From: Lichtheimia corymbifera B2541
Lineage: Eukaryota; Mucoromycota; Mucoromycetes; Mucorales; Lichtheimiaceae
DNA length: 48,034 nucleotides
Direction: 5' to 3'
Assembly (NCBI GenBank): GCA_000697475.1
Contig: JNEU01000907.1
Span: 1-48,034 of the forward strand
A model generated the notes under the pieces. It saw only the letters and a list, made by a program, of their open reading frames with translations, was not told the origin of the DNA and did no database searches. Below are positions 21,801 to 33,630 of this stretch, piece by piece; the first letter of the stretch is position 1, and every line of letters begins with the position of its first letter. The position numbers were made by a program, and so were the translations under genes.

Positions 21801-22764
21801 TTATGGGTAATAAGGTGGTGGTGGCAGAGGGGCTTGCTGATGTCGCTCCAAAAGTTGGCGATGAAGATGGATTTGTTGCATAGAAGGACTAACCAGAGGT
21901 TCCTTGTCGGTTGTTTGCTGGTGGGTTTTCGGTGGTAATTGAGGTTGATTATTGTTAAGATCCTCATCATCATGGTGATAATCTTGTGCAAACTGATTGA
22001 AGCGATGCATGGATGTTTCCTGGATGTCATTGTTGCTAAGTGTGGTGCTAGCAGTGTGTCGTTTTTCACGTGCAAGCCTTCTTCTTCGACGACGGCACAT
22101 GATAAAAGCCGTGACGCTCACGAGTGCCGCTCCTGCAATGCCAAGCACAGCGGCAATGACATGGACCACATTGAATGCTGTTGTATGATGTGCTGGTTTC
22201 TTGAATGTGTTTCCATCCTCACGTTTGTAATGCTTTCGTTGTTGATAATGATGGGTTGTTGTGGCACATGTTGACGATCCATTGGAATGTGTAAAGCATT
22301 CAAGACCTGGTGCACAGACCTTTCTCGAATAGGCCGGGATGTTGGATTGGCTATGTGATGAAGATGTGGAGGAGGGTGGATGCAATTGGCATTCTTCGCC
22401 AAGCATAGCAAATGGAGATGATGAAGTCATCTTTTTATCATCATCATAAAACACGGGAGGGATGTCAGGGCTTATGATGATCCACCTATCCATAAAAGGG
22501 ACTATTCGTCAGTAATCATAAACAAAGATTAAAGATAGTAAACAAACAAAGCATATTGTTTCAAGAGACATACTGCTGTGCATTATTGACAAGTGGTTGG
22601 CAATTGGATGAATGGGTTTTGGGATTGAAGATGCACACATCATTTACACGAGGACATGGCCATGCGCATTGATGTTGTGGTGGTGTTGTTGGAGCTGTTA
22701 ATGCTATTTGGGCTTGGAATAAAAAGATGGAGAAGAATGAAAGAACAATAAAAAGAAAAGACAT
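21801..22764 (-). CDS. Type I single-pass membrane protein, Cys-containing ectodomain and PPPPYYP tail
   Basis: Two exons on the minus strand, 22764-22574 and 22485-21801, give 291 residues. Residues 1-23 are a strong signal peptide. The ectodomain (about 25-150) has several Cys (CAWPCPRVNDVC, CQP, CQLH, CAPGLECFTHSNGSSTC), suggesting a small disulphide-bonded module. A hydrophobic segment (VIAAVLGIAGAALVSVTAFIMC) is followed by RRRRRRLAREKR. The cytoplasmic tail is Asn/Gln/His-rich and ends PPPPYYP, which contains a PPxY motif, the kind bound by WW domains of Rsp5/Nedd4-type ubiquitin ligases. The architecture resembles wall-stress sensors or receptors, but no named family is recognised. The exon join (Gln-Trp) keeps frame and uses a GTATGT donor with a TAG acceptor. 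Confidence 0.75.
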
Positions 22765-23655
22765 TGCATCTCAAAGAGCCATGTGATAGTGCAAGGTGAG
22801 AGAGAGAAAGAGAAAGAGAAAGCAAAACAAGAGGTATAAATATATTGTTGGTGTATCGATGTAAAAGAAGAGACGGACGCTCTCAATGAACCCACTGGTT
22901 CCATGTTTAGCAAACAAATGAATGATCCACCATGAAGAGAAAGGAAGGAATTTCGAGCCAAGCAAAATAGAACATCTGGAAGCTCACGCCGCGTGCAGTA
23001 ATGATCCGCACAACCCCACCAGGTATCACAACTCATTCTTGTACTTTTTTTCCACTCCACTTGCATCTCCATGGCAACCCAACCTTGCCAATCACCTTGA
23101 CAATCCGTTGGACATTGGTCTCCATCGTGGTCTCCCATCGTGTTACGATCCATCTTGTCACTTGTATATCAATAGAAATTCCCCCCTTAAGGATGTTGAT
23201 GATGTCTCCAATAAAAACTGGAAGGATACAGAAGCATTAGATGTCTCAATATGTGTAACCCTGGGTCTCATGGACTTGATCTGTCATTATGCTACGTTTA
23301 TTGACATTAAGCCTGCACATAAGCTTGGTTCTGAATGAAAGTGGGATGTAATGCTATCAGTGTGGTCAACATCCCTAATTGTTTGCAACCCCTCTTTTTC
23401 TCTCCTAGAAGGATGCAGCATCAGCAGCATCAGCAGCAGCAAGTGAACAAGAAGATGACTATGAACATCCATGCATTGCCCCCTTTTTCTTGCTTTCTTT
23501 TGCTTTTCTTTCTTTGCCTTCCTTTATTAAGCTGATGCTTAAACGGTTCCAGTCATTGTTTATCAAGGATGAAAGGTTGCCTAATCACAGAACCAATAGC
23601 AGCAAAGTGAAGCTTCCTCATAGCTGGTATGTGTTGGGAGAATAGTCTTCATAAG
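22765..23655. other. Divergent intergenic region
   Basis: Lies between the starts of the membrane-protein gene (-) and the Sel1-repeat gene (+). Open frames of 130-150 codons at 22922-23338 (+) and 22704-23153 (-) overlap each other and show no domain; they are not called. It has CT/GA-rich tracts near 22795-22825 and CAG repeats at about 23415-23445. Confidence 0.45.
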
Positions 23656-24435
23656 ATGACATCACTCAATGACCCCATATTAATGAATAATAGCAGCACA
23701 AGTTATGTCAAAGAGCCGTTACTCGATAAACCCAACAAGATCGGCATTGAGCCTTGTGTGACGACGAGTACAAGCAGCAATATAAGCACAAGCAGTAGAA
23801 TCAAACCAGCCGATATTGACAAGCACGTACAAAAGGGAATCGAGTTTCATGAAATTGGTGAATTAGAAAAGGCCACGCATCACTTTCGACAATGTGCCAA
23901 GGAAGGTTCACCTATCGGCATGTTTTTGTACGGCATTTCTTTACGACATGGATGGGTGAGTATGGTGGTGGTGTATCCCATATGCAATGCATATACTGAC
24001 ATAGAAATGCTGCATTAGGGCTGCAAAGCAAACAGCGCACTTGCGTTTCAATATCTTCAGAAAGCAGCCGAATATGCAGTGAGCGGTTTACAAAAAAGCT
24101 GTGATGGTAAAAAGAACGACTATGATGCTTTATTTGCGTCAAAGAAAGGTGAACTACTGATTGCGATATACGAGCTGGGAGTAAGCTTTCAACAAGGCTG
24201 GGGAGTCTCTCGTAGTCGGGAAACGGCATTCTATTATTTCAAGATTGCGGCACAGCTTGGTGACGCCGATGCACAAAATGAAGTTGGCCACTGCTATTAC
24301 CATGGATTTGGCACCAAAAAGGATCAATACCAGGCAGCAAAATATTATCGGATGGCTGCCGAACAAGGCCGTGGTTTGATGGGCAATTCTTGGATCTTCA
24401 AGTCAAAATATGATAACGTAGTAGCAGAAGAATAA
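23656..24435 (+). CDS. Sel1-repeat protein (fungal Dsf2/Nif1-like)
   Basis: Two exons, 23656-23955 and 24019-24435, give 238 residues; an in-frame ATG at 23629 would add nine. The first 60 residues are Ser/Thr/Asn-rich and disordered. From about residue 65 there are Sel1-like helical repeats: KGIEFHEIGELEKATHHFRQ, AKEGSPIGMFLYGISLRHGWG, YELGVSFQQGWGVSRS..TAFYYF, and AQNEVGHCYYHGFGTKKDQ. The C-terminal GLMGNSWIFKSKY is a signature I associate with fungal Dsf2/Nif1-type Sel1 proteins. Such repeats are protein-interaction scaffolds, used in cell-cycle and chitin-synthase regulation in other fungi; the role here is inferred only. The start at 23656 was preferred for its A at -3. Confidence 0.8.
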
Positions 24436-24634
24436 TAGAATCTCCTTTATCCATTCATTCACCATCCCTTACACACACACATACACCACGCTATTCCTAT
24501 TTCCTCTCTCTCACACTTACGCACACACACTCGATCATTACGCCTCCTTACTTGCCATATATAATTGTAGGTCACTGGTTGGCCATAATTTACATATATA
24601 TATACAATGCCAAAAGATTTCTTTTTTTATTGTG

Positions 24635-26133
24635 TTAAGACATCTGGCTCAAAGTATCAGGGGGATATTTCGATTGTGCAAAAGTCATTAAACGCTTGAC
24701 GGATTGAATCCATTTGCGTGAGGTCTCGTCGTTTAACACGTGGGCCACTTGGGATGCGAAAATCTTTTCACGTGCAGAACGCTCGTGAATACTATAGAAA
24801 TGGTCGTCAATCGATATCCGTTTAGTATTCTTGGATTTCGCTGACTTACCCAACCATGGTAACACCAATGGGCCACGGCGCATTACCGATAGACAATTGA
24901 AGGTAAGAATCCTGAGCATCGCGGTATCGACGATGTTGCATATGGTGAGTGATTTCAGCTACGCGTGCCAAGATATCTGGTTCCAATGTCTATAATACAT
25001 TGTTAACACTCTCCTCTCTAGTAGTGAATCCTCATTCAAATAACATACCCGCTTCTTGAGTTGTCGTAACAATGGCTTCATATAATCGGCAGTTTGCTTT
25101 TGCAGTACGGCTGCTCGCTTTCCTTGACCGCTTTGTTTCTCTTCCTCGGGCCGTGCATCCATAAACTCTTCCCATTCATCCATTGTGTGCTACAAGACGA
25201 GAGAACAATCAGATTCCATCTTTTCGGTAATCCCATATTTTCCCAACTTACCACCAGATAGGAATAGATTTGTGCAAATAGTCGATCCAAATCACTTTGC
25301 AATAAGTTGAGATCAATAGGCTCCACGATCAACTCTGCCTTTTTGAGTTTCTTGTTGATTTTCTTCTCATCTCGTACGCCCGCCTTTTGTTTCAAAGCTT
25401 CCAAACGCATGCCTTCCTCCATTTCTTCCAATTTACGCATATAGTCGTTACGTTGACCTTGCTATTGTTCATGATCCAGATTAGACACAGGTTACCATAA
25501 AACATATAATCCCATCCCTTACCTCTTCTGATTGTTCTTCCATCAATTCAAGTGCACGTAAACGAATCTTGCACTGCTTATCCGTTTCACCGAAAAGACG
25601 AATAGGTTGGCCCTTGGCTCGCAATCGTCGAATAACTTCTTCACGGGTGATATTGAATGTCTCCACTTCGACCTATTAGGAGTTGTTAGTATCAGTGAAT
25701 TCCACAAGAAATATCGATCTGATATGAGGCTACCTCTCCATCCGTCTTGTTTTGTTCGCCAGCGTTCTTTGCTTGGGCCTTTTCCTGCTCACGTCTCTTG
25801 GCCTATACTCCCGTATTAGCTTATTATTGATAGTCGACTTGAGGCTTTTTTTTTTCTTACCTCTTCTTCTTCCTGTCGTTTCCGCTTTTTCTATATATGT
25901 GGTATATTGAGTTGAATAAAAGTGGTTGCTATGAACAAGAAAAAGGGATAGTGGCCTACCTCCAACTCTTTGGCTCGTTGCTCAGCTTCTTGTCGAAGAT
26001 ACTCCTCTTCACGCATTCGCTCTAATTCAGCTCGACTGACATATTTCTTCTTGGCATTGCCGTTTTTGGCTGTCTCCAGTGTCTTGCGTTTCTTTGAGAT
26101 TTCAGCATTGATGGCGTCGTTGAGGAAATCCAT
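24635..26133 (-). CDS. prp18: Pre-mRNA-splicing factor Prp18
   Basis: Eight exons on the minus strand: 26133-25960, 25890-25861, 25802-25734, 25672-25523, 25461-25252, 25189-25049, 24989-24850 and 24791-24635, giving 356 residues, a normal length for Prp18. The N-terminus ([17 protein letters not shown]) and the charged helical region match the family. An SFM motif ([20 protein letters not shown]) lies at about 97-116 and the conserved Prp18 core follows at about 195-345, with [20 protein letters not shown] and [20 protein letters not shown]. Prp18 acts in the U5 snRNP during the second transesterification step and 3' splice-site choice. All introns are 58-69 bases. It shares an 84-base divergent promoter region with the METTL6-like gene. 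Confidence 0.97.
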
Positions 26134-26217
26134 GGTGGTGGTGGTGGGAGAACGATTGAGATCAAAAGAAGGAAGGACGAGTAGGAGAGGACTCCGACCT
26201 TTGCTTTGTCTTTGACC
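26134..26217. promoter_or_regulatory. 84-base bidirectional promoter between prp18 and the METTL6-like gene
   Basis: The two start codons, 26133 on the minus strand and 26218 on the plus strand, are separated by only 84 bases, which must hold both leaders and both core promoters. It contains a GA-rich tract (AGAAGGAAGGACGAG) but no TATA box. Co-expression of the two RNA-metabolism genes is an inference from this arrangement. Confidence 0.6.
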
Positions 26218-27305
26218 ATGTCAGATCAACCTGCCAACCCAATCACACGCAACGATGCGGCCCGTGTCGATATGGATCCTGAACGATTGGAGCAGCATAT
26301 TAAGCGGGCACAGGAAGCGATTGCCAATGACAAGAAAGAAGTGCCGGAATTTTGGGTCAACAAGTACAAGCGAGAAGCAGCCAAAAACTGGGACCTCTTT
26401 TACAAGCGTAACACCAACAAGTTTTTCAAAGGTGAGCTGGATGGATCGATGGATGAGAAGGGTATTAAACATGGTGTGTATAGACCGGCATTGGACTGAC
26501 CGAGAGTTTGAGGAACTTGCTTACAAGGCTGATCAACAAGAGCAGGTAAAACAGTGACAGATATCACGTGATCTCTTCTCAAATGCTGATCAATGGAATA
26601 ATAGCTCAAATGCCTCGAAGTTGGCTGTGGCACTGGCAGTTTTATCTATCCAGCATTGGCAGAGAACCCCAATCTTTTTATCTATGCATGCGATTTTTCC
26701 AAACGAGCTGTTGACTTGGTCAAGGTAAAAAGTGGTGAATACATTGGAAAGAAGGAGGCTGATATATGAATGGGTGTAGAGCAATGAACAATATCAAGAA
26801 GGCCGATGCAAAGCATTCACTTGCGATCTAACGGCGGATGCATTGACGGATAATATCCCTGCCGCTAGCTTGGATTTGGTTTCAGCATTATTTGTATTCT
26901 CAGCCATCCCATCCGAGAAAATGGAAGCCGCCATCAAGAATATATATCAAGTATTGAAGCCTGGTGGATGCGTGCTGTTCCGTGATTATGGTCTGTACGA
27001 TGAGGCACAAATCAAGTTTAGCGTGGCATCAGACAAAAAGTTGGATGACAACCTTTATGTGCGACAGGATGGTAAGATACATATATCCTCTTTGGTATCG
27101 TGGTGGTGATGGTGGTTGCTAATGGTATATTTTATTAGGCACCATGAGCTATTTCTTTTCAGTGGAGGATCTGGCATCACGATTTGAATCGGCTGGTTTC
27201 AAGACTCTCAAGAACGATTATATCTATCGTGAAACCACCAACCGGAGGCTCGAGATGAATGTGGATCGTATCTTTGTGCAAGCCAAATTTCAAAAGCCAT
27301 TGTAA
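26218..27305 (+). CDS. tRNA N3-methylcytidine methyltransferase, METTL6/Trm140-type
   Basis: Five exons, 26218-26431, 26484-26545, 26605-26724, 26780-27071 and 27139-27305, give 284 residues. The N-terminal block [22 protein letters not shown]...[15 protein letters not shown] is characteristic of the METTL2/6/8-Trm140 group. The SAM-binding motif I is LEVGCGTGS at residues 96-104, with the acidic ACDFSKRAV strand after it, then [10 protein letters not shown], a LKPGG.VLFRDYG post-motif, and the C-terminal [17 protein letters not shown]. The enzyme methylates C32 of serine and threonine tRNAs in the cytosol; members that lack an actin-binding extension, as here, are closest to METTL6/Trm141 (serine tRNAs). 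The substrate assignment is inferred from family length and order only. Confidence 0.92.
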
Positions 27306-27387
27306 ACTGGACACCCATTCTCTTTTGTCTTTATAATACCAGGAGATGTCATTGTGTATAGACTAGTAGTACAATATATATATTAAA

Positions 27388-28869
27388 CTAGACGGATGAA
27401 TCAAAACCATACTTTTCACACAAAACGCGAAGTTTATCCTTGAGGGAATCCAATGTAAGATAGGTTCCTTTGAGATGACGATCACCGCTGGTTGGATCAA
27501 ACTCGGTTCTTCCATGGAGGACGCGTCGGTTGGCAAATAGGACTATATATACCAAATTAGCACTTTTTCGTTTCTCCAAGTAACTATTTTCTTTACCTAA
27601 TTGACCAGGCTGTAAAGTCAACTCGTAGCGCAAGTTTGGATCTTCGACAACATCAGCAAAGCGTTGGAATGCTTGATAGAAACGTTTGGCATCCTTGGCT
27701 GAAAGATGATCCATTGGGCCTTGGAAAGGAGGAGCATAATTAACATGCATGTTCCATGCTGGACCACTGCTTTCATCCTCGCCAACAACAATAGTAGGAC
27801 GGCGATAGTACATGTGATGACCATCATTCACATAATGGAAGGTCACGGGAGTCTTTGTCAAAATCTCATAGTCTTCAGGATGCTGTTCCTTGAGGATCTT
27901 GGCAGCATGATACGAATCCACAAAGATGCTGGAGCCACCAGTGACCGAGTTTTTCAAACTATGCAAAAGTTGAATGCCTGGTGGGCAATCCAAATACCTA
28001 TGAAAAGTATAAATGATCACGTGATAATCGCTGATGGTGATTTCTGCTTACATCAGATCCATATGGAATCCCAAATAAAGGCTTGTATAAGCAATGTTGC
28101 GTGAATTGGCGATGCTCTTGACATCAAAATCACGGCCATAAAAAGTTTCCTGCACCGGCCCAATGCGCTCTGCCACCTTGGTAACGCTATCGTCGTTGAG
28201 CGGCACATTATCGAGAAAAACGAGTCCCGAGTTGTAGAGACGCTGAACAACTTGATGTAAACCTTGGTCGGTATTCATGTAATCGTCATAACTGATCCAT
28301 TTGAGCTTGTAGTCTTGGGCTTCCCAGGTACGGTGCTGGATATGATTGAACCGATAAAACTCGCTGTTTTCACGTGAAGCGTAGCGTTGTAACCACTCGA
28401 TCGGATACTGGCTCACGTGCTGTTCACCTTGTTGTTGGTGTCGCAAAGGCATGTTCCACACAACTTCAGCAACAGAATCCTTCAATGTCACTGACACGGG
28501 TTGTATATCCAACGGCACATCAGCAGTCGAATGGAGTTTTTGTCGGTTGCTAGGATGCACGCATTGTCCACATTGGCAATTGTCGCGCAACCACACATAG
28601 CTGTAATTGCTCTCGTTCACCGTAGTTGCCGTCGCCAAAGGTTGCCACTTTACATGCAAATTATCAGCATCGATGCGAGTCGAAACAATGGTTGTAGCTT
28701 CCTGTATATTGTTGCTTGCTTGAGCCGCAGTGTTGGTGATGCTTCGAATTTGATGGTGCCAGTGGGTAGCCATGGCTGGCAGCAAGACACGAGTTGCGGA
28801 TAAATTGCCGATGCGAACAGGGCCTGCATGGGGTGCTGATAAGGATCGAGCCAAGAAGCGAAGCGACAT
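27388..28869 (-). CDS. Gamma-butyrobetaine dioxygenase (carnitine biosynthesis)
   Basis: Three exons on the minus strand, 28869-28052, 27997-27597 and 27542-27388, give 457 residues. The N-terminus is basic and Ser/Ala-rich, fitting a mitochondrial presequence. WLRDNCQCGQCVHPSNRQK is the N-terminal zinc-binding motif of this family. The Fe(II)/2-oxoglutarate site is FHMDLMY (His269, Asp271) with the distal His416 in RRVLHGRTEFD. The PPGIQLLHSL segment after the iron motif favours gamma-butyrobetaine dioxygenase over trimethyllysine dioxygenase, but the two are close and the choice is not certain. The reaction hydroxylates gamma-butyrobetaine to L-carnitine. The last intron is 54 bases and contains no in-frame stop. 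The gene ends 82 bases from the METTL6-like gene, tail to tail. Confidence 0.9.
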
Positions 28870-30087
28870 TGTTGAATATCCAAAGAAACGCAAAAGAGAT
28901 GGTTAGTCAGCTATGGGTTCCTGGATGCGGGTTTTTAAGGAACCTGGGATACCACTGGTGTCACCGAGTAAGTACGACGAGGAAACCGTCATATCACCCC
29001 CATCCCGGACTGTAATACAATATGCCATTTTTTTTCGCGGGGTAGCTACATGGTATATAGATGAGTAGGATTTACCTTAATAAATGTGCCAATATCACAA
29101 TGACATCGATGACAATGAAACCTTAATGATGATCATCACAAACCATTAGCACATGGATCGCTAACACAAAGGGTTCTCAATCATGATACCCACCAAAGGC
29201 TTTTGAAGATGTCAGCAATCAGAGAGGAAGGAAGAGATGTGTGGGAGAAAGCTATGACCGACTTGTTGTGTATGCCTGCAAGGTGGGCGTGGGTATTTCT
29301 GTGAGCTCAAAGAATGGTGATGGGCAGCCTCTACATCTCTACATCGAGCCTTGGTGTGATTGAGTATGCATGCATAAATTAGAGTTTGTGATATAAACAA
29401 GTTCATACGAACAATGGATATCGCTCAAATCATTTGTTGCTATGCTATAGTTTCATGTTGTCCAAGATGTCTGTGTGAGTGTTCATTTCGAAAAGTCGAC
29501 AAACATATGTAGCATACAACAAGCGTGAATGTTTATTGCATTGCATGTATGCTATGATGAGCATATGATGACATATGTCGTTCCCAAAGGTTGTACTGCT
29601 AATCCTTGTGTCATGAGACACCTTATGTAGTCCCGTGTCAGCTGTCAAATCAGGTCACTCAAGAAGCTTATAGATTCTCGTACACCATGGTGGCTTTATT
29701 GATAGATCGTATTATTACGCAGCATGACGTGTATGCATATATTATTGTATAGAGGAGTTTAACTCTAGCGATACAAGAGGTAGCATATTTCTACATGTAA
29801 GCCCTTTGGATAAAAGGTCATCCGGAAGCCGTGTCAAACTAATCTCGGAGCACAAAGTATAGGGCAACTAAGAGTAAACCCTATTACCATAAGCCAACAC
29901 AGCCCGTGCAACACAATGCAATGCCATATTAGCCTTCTTTATCCATTAAATACATCACTGCTATGGCGGAACCATCAATGACAATACTGTTGTAAAGTTT
30001 TTCGTTCATGAAGATATATTGATATATTACATTATGATCGCTGTTACGAATATCTATGGTACTGTACTAGCAGCTGTCAAGGCGGGA
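28870..30087. other. Intergenic; holds a truncated repeat copy
   Basis: Upstream region of the dioxygenase gene and 3' side of the golgin gene. The part at about 29040-29500 is a degenerate copy of the 5' part of the decayed gene at 33 kb (listed separately). The rest shows no gene. Confidence 0.5.
29040..29500 (-). repeat. Truncated copy of the 33 kb decayed gene's 5' region
   Basis: Aligns by eye, in the same orientation, with about 33430-33890. Shared anchors include GAGATGTGTGGGAG (29232 and about 33630), GGGCGTG, AGCCTTGGTGT/AGCCTTAGCGT, GTTTGTGATATAAACAA/GATTTGTGATAAACAA and TGAGTGTTC. On the minus strand the similarity runs through the putative first exon and two intron boundaries (CTTTGGTGGGTATC against CTTGGTAAGTGTC) and stops near AAGGTAAATCCTACTCAT. 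The 3' two thirds of the gene are absent here. Confidence 0.6.
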
Positions 30088-32389
30088 TTAATGGATGACG
30101 GATTGTCGTAAGGTTTCTGTTTCATTTGCATCAAGGAGGAGTAATTTGGCGAGTACTGGGACCATGAACTACAAGTCGCATTAGAATGTTGATTGTGATG
30201 CCGAAAAATATAGATTTATATACCTCTTTGTTTTCCGTTTGCATGAATTTGAGGAGCACATTCTTTAGATATTCGATACTCAAATTCTGCCTTCGATCAA
30301 ACGAATCCAATTTCCTATCAGAGCTTTGTGAGAAACCACTTGTCACCCCATAACACAGTATCTCATGCTGAGCTTACCTTATTTCATCCTTCAAGACCTA
30401 TACGCCATGGCACAACGTCAGCAATTGAACAGAATTGGATTATGACTTTTCTCTCTCTACGTTACCTTCTCTTGAGCCCTTAATGCCGATACACGGTCCT
30501 CGCTCTCATGAAGCATCACACTGAGATGCTGCACCTTCTTCTCCAAGTCAACCTTGTTTTCTGATCCTCCAACCAAAGGCGATAATAAATGGCTCATGGA
30601 AGCTGTAGCAAGATCATGATCAGTATTTCCTATCCATTTGCTAACTTTGATATCATACCATATACGTCGATCCCATCCGTTTCATCCGATTCCTCATTAT
30701 GACTTGATTGGTTTTGTGAAGATGGTTGGGGCTGATCTTGTGATGATGACGATGCTGGCAAACTAAGCAGTTTCCGCTTGCAATCTTGCAATTCATTCTC
30801 CTTTTCCATGATCTGCTGCCGGAGCGACGCATTTTCATCATAGAGCTGCTCGGTAATGCGATGCATCTCTTCCTGCTCTTCTTGTCGTGTATTCGGTACT
30901 TGAGAAGGTGATGCGGTGTCTTCGGAAGGCTTTCGCTGTTCCTTTGCATCCAAAAGCTCCTGCAACTGCTGCATTGTCTCATTGTGGGTATGTTGTATGC
31001 TTTTCATTGCTATGGGACATGAGGTTATTATCATGTTTGTCTCCCCAATCATTTATGCCTACCCTTTTCATGCGCCTCCTTATCCGATGCCATCTGCTCT
31101 TGCAATCGAGTGATCTGCGCTTGCTTGTGGGCGTTATCCTCACGTACTTTTGAGAGCGCTTCATTGTCGGCTTCAAGATCACGTATCCTGGCTAATGCAC
31201 GTTGTATATCATGCTCCAAAAGTTCCATTTTCCTCGAGCTTTCAGCCTTTTCAGTTTCCAACTCCCTAGAAATCCGTCTGCTTAATTTCTTATCAAAGAA
31301 ATTGACTTCCATCTTACTTACGATTTCTCCATTTGTAGCCGTCGCACAGTAGATTCCAATTCATTGATGCGTGTAGAGTCACTTTGGCTGCCAGCATTCT
31401 TTTGTAGTAACTGGGATGCTCGTTTCTTGTATTGCTCGTAGTCGGTACGTGTTTCTTGTAGCTGAGATGTCAATTGCCGTACTTTGGTTTCCTACCATAA
31501 AAACCGCACTTAGTATCCTATATCACACCTCATCCACATGTCCCTTTCATTTACCAGTTGTTTGATCTGCGATCCGTACAAAGCCTTTTGACTATTCAGC
31601 TCTGATGCAAGATTTTCAGCATCACCTAATGAATGCCTAATAAGCATAAACGCGTAAACAAGCTGTGATCGCCATCATTACTTACGATCTTGTGCCTCAG
31701 TATTAGCACGAAGCTCTTGTTCTCGGACCTGTGCCTGGCTAATATCATCCTTCAAACCCTGAAGCTCTGCATCCTTGGCAGCAATTGATGCCCGGTATCC
31801 ATCAAGGTTCTTTGTAGCTTGAGCAAAGATTTCTAATGTAAAGGTGTTTAATGACCAAGTTCCCTTCTTGACAAAGCGTAGTATTCAATGGCTTACCTCT
31901 CATCTTCTTCATCTTTTCATCATGTTCTGCTAAAACGAGTTTATATCAGCATTGATTCAATAGAAGATTGTCCTTGCTTACATGTGCGGGCAGCCATGTT
32001 ATCTTGTAGTCTAATGATCTCATTTGTCTTGTCGGTCAGCTGATACTTGAGATCCTTGACCTATATACATGGTCTCCCTGGTTACAACACGTCTATCATC
32101 AAGGATATGGTTATGCCGTACCTGCTCACTCAGTTGAAAGTTTGCTTTCTCCAGGTCATGAGCAGCTATCGTTCGACGTTGTGAAGGACTTCGTGTTGGC
32201 GACTGTGGGGTAAAGCAGAATGAGACGTGTGCTGTTTCGAGAATGCAACACAACACCAGCACCACCACTCACCTTGACACGCGATCGGTTGGCTTCAACA
32301 TCAGCACCAAGAGGATCATCCTTGTTGACGATTTGAGTCTTTGGCTGAATGGGGGAGCTGGAAGTGGAGGATGGTTGACTAGCAGCCAT
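30088..32389 (-). CDS. Golgin with C-terminal GRIP-type domain (coiled-coil tether)
   Basis: Thirteen exons on the minus strand: 32389-32273, 32202-32122, 32060-31982, 31929-31897, 31832-31686, 31625-31555, 31491-31322, 31265-31063, 31009-30659, 30602-30466, 30397-30378, 30314-30224 and 30168-30088, giving 526 residues; every junction keeps phase. After a Ser/Pro/Thr-rich head (1-65) nearly all of the protein is heptad-rich coiled coil, broken by a Ser/Gln-rich linker at about 395-425. The C-terminal segment NLSIEYLKNVLLKFMQTENK, followed by VPVLAKLLLLDANE, matches the GRIP domain pattern (or the related GRAB domain) that binds Arl1 or Arf1 GTPases on the trans-Golgi. The role would be vesicle capture. 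IMH1-like or RUD3-like cannot be separated by eye. One exon is only 20 bases long. Confidence 0.85.
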
Positions 32390-32915
32390 TACAGCTGAGA
32401 ACAGGGAAGAAGGCGGTAAAGAGGTTCAAGCAAGAAAATCCAGCTGCACACAAAAAAGGACACATGTGATTCCCGCCAGATTTGCACAACCTTATGCTAT
32501 TCATGCATTTTCCCTCATCATATTTACAAGTTTTAACTGAAAAGACAAATAGAGAATAAACCTATCGATCCATCAACGACAACTTAGATTGTCGCCTTGA
32601 ATTCCTGGTTTACGGCTATCTATTATCGGTATTTCATCAAATGTACAAAAGTAGAATACAAAGAAAAAGGGAGACAAAAGTAATAATATTGGGAATAGCA
32701 AGTAAAGAAAGTCAATAAAGGAAGGACCAGCATGAGGATGGGAAGGAGTGTAGCCAGATGATTGGATTGACCATAGTGAAATATTATTGTTAGTATTCAT
32801 AATATATACAATACATTATCATCGACTTACCGTGTATTACATGCTTGAGGGACTTGGTCTTACTCCAAGTGATGTGGCGAGTTGGTGATCTTGCGATGGT
32901 GTCATTGTACAACGG
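32390..32915. other. Intergenic between the golgin and the decayed gene
   Basis: Promoter side of the golgin gene. AT-rich, with A/G-rich tracts around 32655-32720. No gene seen. Confidence 0.45.
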
Positions 32916-33630
32916 TCAAGCATGGGGAGGTTTACGCATGAAAGAAGCACCATACTTGCCGACAAAGACACAGACCACCACCTCAACAGCATTCTTCAAC
33001 GTCGGTAATCTGCTTGCTTTCTTGATCAAGTCGAATCTTACTGCTTCTTGTCGCAGCATCAGCGTGTATGCAGCTCCAACCTTTGTTCTATACGCTTATA
33101 ATGTTAGATTGATGTAATAAAAGGTATAGGTGACAACTTACCATCGACCAGCAATGGATAATCCATGTAGCTGAATCATCGGCCACCTCATTTCCTCGGT
33201 GAGCTTATAAAAATCATCACTCCTTGGTTTCTGTTGGGAGCTTTGACTTCTAGTACAAAACATTTCAAAGCTCTTTGTGGCCACCTTATAGGATACCACC
33301 AGATGATCCATGGTCATTCTACGTAGGATGCTGTTTTATCACCGCCATGAGGGCTGTAGTAGCATATGGTGCACCTAATCCAGATGCATCTTTGAAAGTA
33401 GCTGCATCAGAAAGAATGAGTATGTGCTTCTTCAAACGATATGATTAGGTTTTACCTTGGTAAAAGAGTCCAATTCCAGAATGACAATGAAAGTAGGAAA
33501 ACGATGAGACGCTAAAGGCCACCACTAACAATAAGTACATGGATCAATCACAAAGAGGACTATCCACCATGACACTTACCAAGGATCTTTGAAGGTGGTA
33601 GCAATCAAAGAGTGATATGATAGTAGAAAG
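32916..33630 (-). pseudogene. Decayed gene of an unrecognised, repeated fungal family
   Basis: On the minus strand a coding-like signal can be followed with plausible splice sites (donors GTAAGTG near 33579 and GTAAAAC near 33455, acceptors TTAG near 33525 and GCAG near 33402). The frame breaks at about 33320, where HGGDKTASYVE meets a stop and coding continues in another register with MDHLVVSYKVATKSF. The later part contains DDFYKLTEEMRWPM and, after a further splice, VGAAYTLMLRQEAVRFDLI, ending RKPPHA and a TGA at 32916. The last junction (donor GTAAGTT near 33142) also makes a stop in the obvious reading. I do not recognise the family, though it is reminiscent of lineage-specific multicopy proteins in Mucoromycota. 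Its 5' part is repeated at 29.04-29.5 kb. Confidence 0.5.

Noticed and set aside
22704..23338. Overlapping 138-149 codon frames on both strands
   Set aside because: No signal, domain or conserved motif; they sit in the divergent promoter region of two supported genes.
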